From positions 1 to 57,928 of the forward strand of contig JADHVR010000014.1 in assembly GCA_016783885.1 (NCBI GenBank): a stretch of DNA of 57,928 nucleotides, in the 5' to 3' direction. This DNA is from Bacteroidales bacterium (GTDB taxonomy: Bacteria > Bacteroidota > Bacteroidia > Bacteroidales > JAADJA01). Made by a program: the position numbers and the translations under genes. The notes under the pieces were generated by a model. It was given only the letters and a program-made list of their open reading frames with translations, searched no databases and was not told the DNA's origin. Shown here one piece after another: positions 32,905 to 40,589 of this stretch; position 1 is the first letter of the stretch, and the number at the start of each line of letters is the position of its first letter.

Positions 32905-34951
32905 CTTAATCGTATTAGCAATGAGTATTGTACTGTTTTCATGTAATTCAGGAGAAAGGACAAAGTCAACAGAAAAAGAAATAGTAAAAAAAGATGATTT
33001 TAAATACCTGCTCGAACAGTTTGCCGACCTCAAAATCATGAGGTATCAGATACCGGGATTTGAAGACCTGTCGTTACAACAAAAAAAGATTCTCTATTAC
33101 CTGAGCGAATCGGCATTGTGCGGAAGAGATATTATTTTCGACCAGAATTACAAACACAACCTCTTAATTCGTAAAACACTTGAAGAAATTTATAAACATT
33201 ACAACGGTGATCGTGATTCGGAGGATTTTAAAAACTTTGTCGTTTACCTGAAACGCGTTTGGTTCTCCAATGGAATTCATCACCATTATTCTACTGATAA
33301 ATTTGTTCCCGGATTTTCAACCGAATATTTTACTGAACTAATGAATAACTCTGAAGGAGCCGATTTCCCACTTAATAAAGGGGAAACGGTCAATGACCTT
33401 ATCCCGAAACTGACAAGCATAATTTTTGACCCTACCATTGCTCACAAACGTGTAAGCCTTGATTCGGCAAAAGACCTGATTAAAGCATCAGCCTGTAATT
33501 TTTATGAAGGTGTTACTGAAAATGAAGCTGAAGATTTTTATGCACAAATGAAAGATCAGGAAGATGAAACGCCTGTCTCTTACGGATTGAACTCTAAATT
33601 AGTAAAGGAAAACGGACAGATAGAAGAAGAAGTATATAAAATTGATGGATTATACTCAGGAGCTTTGGAAGGGATTGTTTTCTGGTTAGAAAAAGCTGCA
33701 GAAGTTGCAGAAAATGACCAACAAAAAGCTGTCATTGAAAAACTGATCGAATTTTATAAAACCGGCGACCTTGAAACTTTTGACGAATACAATGTGCTCT
33801 GGGTAAATGATCTGGCTTCACGTGTTGATTTCGTGAACGGATTTACCGAAGTATATGGAGATCCATTGAGTATGAAAGCCACCTGGGAATCGGTAGTGAA
33901 TTTTAAAGATATTGAGGCTACAAAACGGACAGAGATAATTAGTAATAATGCTCTCTGGTTTGAAGAAAAATCTCCAACCGATCCGAGATTTAAAAAGAAA
34001 GAAGTTAAAGGCGTTACGGCTAAGGTCATTATAGTTGCCCAGCTTGGCGGCGATTGCTATCCGTCAACTCCTATTGGTATAAACCTCCCGAATGCCGACT
34101 GGATAAGGAAAGAACATGGTTCAAAATCGATAACTATGGAAAATATTACTTATGCTTATGATCAGGCAGCGCTTGGGAATGGTTTCCTTGAAGAATTCTG
34201 TTACTCCCGGGAAGAAATTGATTTGGCTAAAAAATACGGCTCGCTTGCATCTAACCTTCACACCGACCTGCATGAGTGCCTGGGACATGGTTCAGGACAG
34301 TTATTACCAGGAACGAACCCGGAAGCCTTAAAGAATTACCATTCGGCGCTTGAGGAAGCGCGTGCAGACCTGTTTGCGCTTTACTATCTGATGGATCAGA
34401 AAATGATCGACCTTGGCATTATGCCGAATTATGACGTATCGAAAACCGAATATAATAGTTATATCAGGAATGGACTGATGTCCCAGCTTAGCAGGATTGA
34501 GCCGGGCAAAAATATCGAACAGGCTCATATGCGCAACCGCCAGTTGATTTCAAAGTGGTGTTACGAAAAAGGAAAAGATGAAAATGTAATAGAGATGGTT
34601 GTCAGGGATGGTAAGACATATTATAAGATCAATGATTACAAAAAGCTGAGGGAACTGTTCGGAGAGTTGCTTGCCGAAGTACAGAGGATCAAATCGGAAG
34701 GTGATTATGAAGCAGGTAAAAAACTTGTAGAAATTTACGGAGTAATAGTTGACCCTGTTCTACACAAGGAGGTAAAAGAGCGTTTTGAAAAGCTGAACAT
34801 TGCTCCTTATGGCGGTTTTATAAATCCGGTTCTCCTGCCCGTGGTTGAGAATGGTGAAATAATTGATATACAAATTAAATATCCTGATGATTATACCAAT
34901 CAGATGTTGAATTATTCCGGGAAGTATTCTTTCTTGCCTGTTGATAATTAA
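32888..34951 (+). CDS. Lipoprotein dipeptidyl-peptidase III (M49)
   Basis: 687 residues. A lipoprotein signal (MKKLNNLIVLAMSIVLFSC, lipobox LFSC) sends it to the periplasm or outer membrane. The M49 zinc motif HECLGHGSGQL (about 459-469) and the second ligand motif EEARADLFALYY (about 487) are intact; GGDCYPSTPIG is another DPP III landmark. It releases dipeptides from oligopeptide N-termini. It is coupled to comB by overlap, is last in its operon, and faces usp across a terminator. Confidence 0.9.
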   Translation: MKKLNNLIVLAMSIVLFSCNSGERTKSTEKEIVKKDDFKYLLEQFADLKIMRYQIPGFEDLSLQQKKILYYLSESALCGRDIIFDQNYKHNLLIRKTLEEIYKHYNGDRDSEDFKNFVVYLKRVWFSNGIHHHYSTDKFVPGFSTEYFTELMNNSEGADFPLNKGETVNDLIPKLTSIIFDPTIAHKRVSLDSAKDLIKASACNFYEGVTENEAEDFYAQMKDQEDETPVSYGLNSKLVKENGQIEEEVYKIDGLYSGALEGIVFWLEKAAEVAENDQQKAVIEKLIEFYKTGDLETFDEYNVLWVNDLASRVDFVNGFTEVYGDPLSMKATWESVVNFKDIEATKRTEIISNNALWFEEKSPTDPRFKKKEVKGVTAKVIIVAQLGGDCYPSTPIGINLPNADWIRKEHGSKSITMENITYAYDQAALGNGFLEEFCYSREEIDLAKKYGSLASNLHTDLHECLGHGSGQLLPGTNPEALKNYHSALEEARADLFALYYLMDQKMIDLGIMPNYDVSKTEYNSYIRNGLMSQLSRIEPGKNIEQAHMRNRQLISKWCYEKGKDENVIEMVVRDGKTYYKINDYKKLRELFGELLAEVQRIKSEGDYEAGKKLVEIYGVIVDPVLHKEVKERFEKLNIAPYGGFINPVLLPVVENGEIIDIQIKYPDDYTNQMLNYSGKYSFLPVDN

Positions 34952-34966
34952 CTGCTCAACTCTTCC

Positions 34967-34986
34967 ATCCCGATAACAATCGGGAT
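34967..34986. repeat. ATCCCGAT/ATCGGGAT palindrome
   Basis: An 8-bp perfect stem with a 4-base loop, nested inside outer CTTCCA (34962-34967) and TGGAAG (34995-35000). It belongs to the same intergenic palindrome type as 3740-3770 and 27971-28024. It may help terminate the DPP III operon. Confidence 0.45.
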
Positions 34987-35014
34987 TCAGACTCTGGAAG
35001 GTTGAAAATAAAAA

Positions 35015-35038
35015 AACTGTCAGAAAAATCCGACAGTT
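35015..35038 (-). terminator. Intrinsic terminator of usp (possibly bidirectional)
   Basis: The stem AACTGTC/GACAGTT (35015-35021 with 35032-35038) has a 10-base loop. On the minus strand the stem is followed by a run of T (TTTTTTATTTT), the classic intrinsic terminator form for the usp transcript. On the plus strand a weaker CTATTTCTATTT follows. Confidence 0.65.
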
Positions 35039-35065
35039 CTATTTCTATTTATAAAATCTAAAATC

Positions 35066-35902
35066 TTAAATCTTAAATATCTTCTCCCAATTGTATTTCC
35101 TCGGGTTTATACACATTACCGGAATCTGGGATGTGTTAAATATCATTTCTTCATCATAGCTTCCAAGCAGGAATTTTGAAAAACTTTTATCAGGATTGGT
35201 CATGATCATTATCATATCTGCGACATTGGCAGTGGCATAATCAATGACTTGTTTTGAGAAATTACTGCTTGCAGTTTTTTCAATTTTATATTTTACACCT
35301 TCTTTATCAAAGTGTTTAGTGATAATTTTAACTGCTTCATTTAGATGTGTACTATCAAGCTGTAAAATGTCAATTTCAGCATCAAAGTTTTTCGCGATGA
35401 AAGAAGCCCACCTTGTCTTTTCCCACGGACCTGCATCGCTGGTGATTGGTAAAACGATTTTTTTGTATCCTTTATCAAAAGGTCGTTTCTGAATAACAAC
35501 CACAGGTACAGGAGAGCTGGTAACAACTTTAATAGCAAAGCTGCCGGTTAACTTTTGCATACCTACTTTGCCATGAGTTCCAAGGTATAACAGGTTAGCG
35601 CCAATATCTTTTGCAACTTCACCAATGGTTGTAAAAATATCGCCTTCTCTTGCAATAGTATCAACTTCAACGTTATGTTCAGAATTGATTTTCTCTGCGA
35701 GTTTACTCAGTTTTGTATTAATGGCATCGGCTCCTTCACCATCTTTTTTTAACTGAGCCTTTGTGCTTTTATCAATCACATGCAGTAAAGCAATTTTATA
35801 TTTTAAATACTTTGCTGCTTCCACCGCCTGATTCATGGCGTTTTTACAAACTTCAGAGAAATCGGTCGGAACTAAAATAATGTTATTCATTTTTGTGTCC
35901 AT
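35066..35902 (-). CDS. Universal stress protein, two tandem Usp domains
   Basis: 278 residues. The first Usp domain (1-~145) begins NIILVPTDFSEVCKNAMNQA and carries an ATP-binding-like GTHGKVGMQKLTGSFA (about 108-123). The second (~148-278) begins KKIVLPITSDAG and has a degenerate glycine motif. Such proteins bind nucleotides and support survival under stress. The start is ATG 35902 or, four codons on, ATG 35890. It stands alone, with its own promoter and terminator. Confidence 0.88.
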   Translation of the reverse strand: MDTKMNNIILVPTDFSEVCKNAMNQAVEAAKYLKYKIALLHVIDKSTKAQLKKDGEGADAINTKLSKLAEKINSEHNVEVDTIAREGDIFTTIGEVAKDIGANLLYLGTHGKVGMQKLTGSFAIKVVTSSPVPVVVIQKRPFDKGYKKIVLPITSDAGPWEKTRWASFIAKNFDAEIDILQLDSTHLNEAVKIITKHFDKEGVKYKIEKTASSNFSKQVIDYATANVADMIMIMTNPDKSFSKFLLGSYDEEMIFNTSQIPVMCINPRKYNWEKIFKI

Positions 35903-35939
35903 AAACTTTGAATTTGGATTATGTTCTGTTAATTTCAGA

Positions 35940-35947
35940 CAAAAATA
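35940..35947 (-). promoter_or_regulatory. -7 box TATTTTTG for usp
   Basis: On the minus strand, TATTTTTG fits TAnnTTTG, 37 bases before the ATG at 35902. Confidence 0.4.
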
Positions 35948-35982
35948 GGAATTTTTTTAAATAGAAAAATATCTGGAATGAT

Positions 35983-36570
35983 TTATTTTTTTAAACGTAA
36001 AAGATTTTCCAGTTCCATGATGTTTTCCTGCTTCTTATTATTTCTCAGCTTTTGTGCTGATTTAGTAAAATATTCGTGGTTTTTAAGGAACTCCAGTTGT
36101 TTTTCATGCCATTCCCTGAGCGATGATACTTTTCCATGTAATTTCCATTCGTACTGAAGTCGTTGTCCGATAACAAAAAGGTCGTCTCTGCCAATATAAT
36201 CGAGATCAGCGTCGGCAATTATTTTTTCAAGATGAGTTGAAGGATGCTGAGGTATTTCAGTGGAAAGGATCATTCCTTCAATTAGTTTAATATCTTCATT
36301 TGTATAGCCAAACTCCGGTAAAGATTCGTAAGCTAACCTTACTGAAGCTTTTTCATGCCCATCATATATTTCTGCAAAACCTGCATCATGAAATAAAGCA
36401 GCGGCTTTTATCAGTTCAAGGTCATGTCCATTCACTCCTTCCATTTCAGCATAACGAATTGCAGCTTGTAATACATCTAATGTATGGTCAATCGAATGAT
36501 AAGACAAATCCGGTTTTATTTCTTTTTGTAATTTGTTAATAATAAATTTCTTCGCTCCTTCAAAATCCAT
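35983..36570 (-). CDS. HD-domain phosphohydrolase
   Basis: 195 residues. HD metal ligands are visible: SYHSIDHTLDV (H about 23), the HD pair in AALFHDAGFAEIYDGHE (about 56) and the later Asp in IIADADLDYIGRDD (about 118). The family cleaves nucleotide phosphates or cyclic nucleotides; the substrate is unknown. It lies 57 bases after the adenylyl cyclase gene on the same strand, so a role in cyclic-nucleotide turnover is possible (inference from position only). Confidence 0.8.
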   Translation of the reverse strand: MDFEGAKKFIINKLQKEIKPDLSYHSIDHTLDVLQAAIRYAEMEGVNGHDLELIKAAALFHDAGFAEIYDGHEKASVRLAYESLPEFGYTNEDIKLIEGMILSTEIPQHPSTHLEKIIADADLDYIGRDDLFVIGQRLQYEWKLHGKVSSLREWHEKQLEFLKNHEYFTKSAQKLRNNKKQENIMELENLLRLKK

Positions 36571-36627
36571 AAGTCAATATACTTTTAATTAAATAATACA
36601 TTTTAAACGTAATATAACTAATAAAGT

Positions 36628-38796
36628 TTAATTCCATTTAATCGTTTGAATTCCGTCCCAATCATCCGGTACACCATGTTTTATGAAATTTTCGCAACGG
36701 GCTAAATATAATTCAGCAGTTTTATCGTGATTATTCAAATCATGCACATATTTAAATGATTTTAAGGCTTCTTTGAATTTCCTTAATTTGTAATTGTTTA
36801 TTCCTTCGGCAAACTGTTCTTTGGTTTTTAGTTTTAATTGTTTAATATCGTCCGAATCGCCATCAATAATCTCGAAAATATAGACTGCTTCTTTTTTCCC
36901 TTTAACTTTAACAATATCAAGAAATCTATAATTATATTGCGTAGGATCATTTAATTTTATCAAGGTGTCCTGGCTGATAATAATAGCACTACCATATATT
37001 TTAGTCAGACCTTCTAAGCGTGATGTAAGATTCACCGCATCTGAAATTACCGTACCGTCCATTCTGCCTTCTCCTCCAACAACACCCAGCATCAAACTTC
37101 CGCTGTGAATACCTATTCCGCTGTTTATTGCCGGCTTTCCAAACTGGTCCATTACCTGGTTGAACTGCGACAGCTTAATTCGCATTTCAATGGAGGCATT
37201 GATAGCATCTTCGGCATTATCGCTAAACAGAGCCATAATAGAATCGCCAATGAATTTATCGATAAAACCATTGTTATTTCTGATAACCGGTTCCATATAT
37301 CCCAGGTAATAATTAATAAAATCAAAATTCTCTTTGGGAGTCATTTGCTCCGAAATTTCAGTAAAAGACCGTATATCGGTAAAAAGAACGGTCATGTCTT
37401 TTTGAACCTGGTCGCCTAACTTGATATCAACATAACTCTTTTTCCCGAGAAAATCGAGAAACTGACGAGGCACAAAGCGGAAATAAGCATCTGTCATCCT
37501 CGAAATATTTTGAATATATTCACCAAGTTTTTGGGTCATTTCATTATAGCCTTCGGTTAGTTCGCCAATTTCATCATTAGTACGTACTATTCCAAAATTA
37601 TTCATTTCCCCTTTTCCGGTTTCTTTCATATTTGCAAGCAGTTCTTTAACAGGGTGCACAATATCCTGGGTAGTCCATTTTACAAAGAATAAAATATAAA
37701 CGAAAGCGATAAATATACTGCTGCCAATTCCTATGAACATGAAAAAGCTATTAATTGCATTAATATAAAACAGCCAACCGGGGAGGCTGATATCATCAGA
37801 AGAATTTGTGAACAGGTCTTTAAACATCATATAATCGCCAACCAGGATTTTCTCTTGATCTGCAGTATATTCAGTATATTTTAATTCGTCAAGATATGTA
37901 ACACTTAAAAAAAGGTATAAAATAACAATGGTTAAAGGCAAAAGAGTAGTCATTGCTGCAGAGATCAACATGCGGTTTCTAATCCTTCCGACTTTCAAAT
38001 TAAAAATTCTTTTTCGAAGTTCTTCTTTCCCAAAGACATGCTCGATATATTTAATATGAACCCTGTGCTTTTCCCAGAAATAAACAAATAATAAAGAAAG
38101 AACAGAAGCAGTTAAAGAAATATAAAACAGATTGATAAAAAGACTTTCTTCAAATTCAGTTTTAAATGCGTTTTCCGAAAAAATGAAATATAACATATAT
38201 CCATGAGCAATTACATAAGCAAGAGACAGTATTCCGGCATTTATTAAAGGAGATTTAAGTAAAAACCTTTTACAAAAATTGAATAACCTGGGTGAAATTT
38301 TTTTATTCTTCCGTTTTCTTGAAAAATATCGTTTTAATGGCAGGTTGAAAATAAACCCCAATAAAAAACTAATCAACAGCAGGTTAAACAAAAAGTTAAA
38401 GGCTTCATTAATTTTATTTCCTTCTTCGGTTGCCTGATCGTTTTTTGCTTCATCCATCTTCACTTGCAAAGGGCCAATATTAATGTTAATATTACTTAGG
38501 GAATCCTGACTGTTTTGGATTCCGATAAGACTTTCGATTAATGTGTCGGGTGTAATACTTTCGTCAATAAACTTTTTATATACCTTATTTGTAGTATCTA
38601 ATGTTATTTCCAGACTGTCTTTCCGATTTTTTTCCTGGCTATTATTTAATTGTCCTTTTCCTCTCAGATCAGGAGCATATTTAATGGTAAGTATTAACAC
38701 AAAAGGCAGGATGAGCCAATAATACAGGATAGTTGAAGATAAATAAATCCTGAACCCGAAAAAGCGTGGTATTTTTTTCACAAGACGATTCGACAT
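36628..38796 (-). CDS. Membrane adenylyl cyclase with HAMP domain
   Basis: 722 residues. Hydrophobic segments lie at about 21-41, 137-155, 183-205, 215-238, 272-297 and 345-372. A HAMP linker (KELLANMKETGKGEM..NDEIGELTEGY, about 385-430) leads to a class III cyclase domain (about 465-640). Catalytic residues are complete: VLFTDIRSFTE, the adenine-type Lys in DKFIGDSIMALF, the Asp in MDGTVISDAVN and the N/R in VNLTSRLE. A TPR-like tail (LRKFKEALKSFKYVHDL) ends the protein. It should turn a periplasmic or membrane signal into cAMP. It is probably co-transcribed with the HD gene. Confidence 0.87.
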   Translation of the reverse strand: MSNRLVKKIPRFFGFRIYLSSTILYYWLILPFVLILTIKYAPDLRGKGQLNNSQEKNRKDSLEITLDTTNKVYKKFIDESITPDTLIESLIGIQNSQDSLSNININIGPLQVKMDEAKNDQATEEGNKINEAFNFLFNLLLISFLLGFIFNLPLKRYFSRKRKNKKISPRLFNFCKRFLLKSPLINAGILSLAYVIAHGYMLYFIFSENAFKTEFEESLFINLFYISLTASVLSLLFVYFWEKHRVHIKYIEHVFGKEELRKRIFNLKVGRIRNRMLISAAMTTLLPLTIVILYLFLSVTYLDELKYTEYTADQEKILVGDYMMFKDLFTNSSDDISLPGWLFYINAINSFFMFIGIGSSIFIAFVYILFFVKWTTQDIVHPVKELLANMKETGKGEMNNFGIVRTNDEIGELTEGYNEMTQKLGEYIQNISRMTDAYFRFVPRQFLDFLGKKSYVDIKLGDQVQKDMTVLFTDIRSFTEISEQMTPKENFDFINYYLGYMEPVIRNNNGFIDKFIGDSIMALFSDNAEDAINASIEMRIKLSQFNQVMDQFGKPAINSGIGIHSGSLMLGVVGGEGRMDGTVISDAVNLTSRLEGLTKIYGSAIIISQDTLIKLNDPTQYNYRFLDIVKVKGKKEAVYIFEIIDGDSDDIKQLKLKTKEQFAEGINNYKLRKFKEALKSFKYVHDLNNHDKTAELYLARCENFIKHGVPDDWDGIQTIKWN

Positions 38797-38875
38797 TTAT
38801 ATTAAAAATTTATTCAAAGAAAAGAAATTTTTTCCAAAGATTTAAAGATTTTCGAAATTAGGTAGTTTTTATTGT

Positions 38876-38883
38876 TAAATTTG
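38876..38883 (+). promoter_or_regulatory. -7 box TAAATTTG for DUF6913-dapA
   Basis: TAAATTTG fits TAnnTTTG. It is 41 bases before the GTG start at 38924, in the divergent gap after the cyclase gene. Confidence 0.4.
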
Positions 38884-38923
38884 GCTTCCCTTTTATTGAG
38901 ATAATTTAAATTAATAATTAGTA

Positions 38924-39472
38924 GTGAGTATTATTTCCGTAATAAAACAATCAGCAGGCAAGTACATTTTTTATCGTAAACTGAATAATCTTAAACGAAA
39001 TAAAAAACTTGTAAATCTGAATGAAGCTAAAACTGTGGGGATAGTCTATAATGTTACAAACCAGGAAATTTTTAAAAAAGTTAAATTACTTATAAAAGAT
39101 TTGACCACTGCAAAGCGACAGGTAATGGCTATTGGTTTTGTAAATCGCAAATCGATTCCGGATTATTGCATTGCAGCTTATTCAGGATATTACTTTGATC
39201 AAAAGGATTTAAACTGGTTTGGCGGTCCTAAAAATGAATATATCAAAGAATTTATTAATAAAGAGTGGGATATACTGATTGATTTATGCATGGAGGATGT
39301 GTTTGTCATTCAGTTTATTTCAGGGCTGTCAAAATCGAGACTTAAAGTTGGCAGATACAGTGAAAACCATAAAAAATATTACGATCTGATGATAAAAGTA
39401 AACAATTCATTATCCATAGATACCTTTATTGAACAAATCCTTCATTATTTATTGATCATAAAAAGCAAATAG
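38924..39472 (+). CDS. DUF6913 protein
   Basis: 182 residues, a conserved Bacteroidota protein of unknown function that is commonly found just before dapA, as here (1-base gap). Visible features are a basic N-terminus (KYIFYRKLNNLKRNKKL), an alpha/beta pattern with TVGIVYNVTNQE, the central SGYYFDQKDLNWFGGPKN and DILIDLCMEDVFVIQFISGLSKSR. No catalytic motif is evident. The start is GTG 38924, the only start that keeps the conserved head. Confidence 0.72.
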   Translation: MSIISVIKQSAGKYIFYRKLNNLKRNKKLVNLNEAKTVGIVYNVTNQEIFKKVKLLIKDLTTAKRQVMAIGFVNRKSIPDYCIAAYSGYYFDQKDLNWFGGPKNEYIKEFINKEWDILIDLCMEDVFVIQFISGLSKSRLKVGRYSENHKKYYDLMIKVNNSLSIDTFIEQILHYLLIIKSK

Positions 39473-39473
39473 C

Positions 39474-40373
39474 ATGGCTGCAAAATTTACCGGAACCGGT
39501 GTGGCAGTTGTTACGCCCTTTCACATATACGGAACTATTGAGTTCACTTCATTAGAAAAAATCATTGAATATGTAATTAATGGTGGGGTAGATTATATAC
39601 TTGTGCTTGGCATAACCTCAGAAGCCGCAGCCTTATCAAAAGATGAAAAAAACGCAATAACTAATTTTTTTATTGAAACGGTTAACAAAAGAGTGCCTGT
39701 TATGTTAGGGGTAGGAGGGAACAATACGCAGGAAGTTATTAATAATATTAAATCTCTTTCTTTTGAGGATATTGATGCCATTTTATCAGTAACTCCTTAT
39801 TATAACAAACCCCAGCAAAAAGGAATATACTACCACTATAAAACAATTGCAGGTGCAAGCCCGGCTCCTGTGTTTTTACATAATGTGCCATCACGGACAA
39901 GCGTTAATATTTCAGCCGAAACTACCTTGCGGTTAGCTGAAGATGTCAGAAATATTGTTGGAATTAAAGAATGTTCCGGTGACCTTGTGCAAATCATGGA
40001 GATAATTAAAAATAAACCTAAAGATTTTTTAGTTATATCAGGTCATGATGCTTTAACACTTCCATTGTTAAGCATTGGCGCTGATGGTGTTATTTCTGTT
40101 ATAGCGAATGCTTTTCCTGCTGAATTATCTGAAATGGTAAATTTGGGTTTAAAAGGTCAGTTTAACAAAGCGAGAGAGAAGCACTTTAAGTTGTTAGAAA
40201 TAATAAACACATTGTTTGAAGATGGTAATCCCAGTGGCATAAAAGCAGCGCTTGATATTTTAGGATTATGTAAGAACAATCTCCGCCTGCCATTGGTAAA
40301 AGTTAATAAAGCTGTTTACAACAAATTGAGCACTCTCATTGAAGAGTTTAGTGGTTTAGTGGCGAAAAAGTGA
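39474..40373 (+). CDS. dapA: 4-hydroxy-tetrahydrodipicolinate synthase homologue with altered active site
   Basis: 299 residues, full-length DapA TIM barrel, collinear with Bacteroides DapA. Retained are the Schiff-base Lys in GIKECSGD (about 164), TPYYNKPQQKG (the Tyr107 equivalent) and the Arg in VPSRT. Two E. coli catalytic-triad positions differ: GTTGE (Thr44) reads GITSE, and the Tyr133 of LYNVPSRTG is His (FLHNVPSRTS). Each is one base from the usual codon. DapA condenses pyruvate with aspartate semialdehyde for lysine/DAP synthesis; whether this one still does is open. The last codons (GLVAKK) lie in a dispersed repeat. Confidence 0.85.
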   Translation: MAAKFTGTGVAVVTPFHIYGTIEFTSLEKIIEYVINGGVDYILVLGITSEAAALSKDEKNAITNFFIETVNKRVPVMLGVGGNNTQEVINNIKSLSFEDIDAILSVTPYYNKPQQKGIYYHYKTIAGASPAPVFLHNVPSRTSVNISAETTLRLAEDVRNIVGIKECSGDLVQIMEIIKNKPKDFLVISGHDALTLPLLSIGADGVISVIANAFPAELSEMVNLGLKGQFNKAREKHFKLLEIINTLFEDGNPSGIKAALDILGLCKNNLRLPLVKVNKAVYNKLSTLIEEFSGLVAKK

Positions 40374-40393
40374 CTTTTTGGAGTGGACTCAAT
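40351..40393 (+). repeat. 43-bp dispersed repeat overlapping dapA stop
   Basis: Matches 3781-3823 at 38 of 43 positions (core GGCGAAAAAG, end TGGACTCAAT). Here its first 23 bases encode the last residues and stop codon of dapA. 40374-40589 downstream is otherwise AT-rich spacer. Confidence 0.65.
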
Positions 40394-40589
40394 CTTTATG
40401 AAAGATGCCTGATTTCATAACAAATAATTAACACAATAAAGTTAATACGGGTGTTATACATACCAAAATATAACGAATATTATACCTCCCTTTAAGCAAC
40501 CTTTTACAGATCACACATGTCATTTCAATACAATTAATACAAGTAAAAAACATTTAATATTTCGTCGCATTTTTAAAAATAGATTTAGA

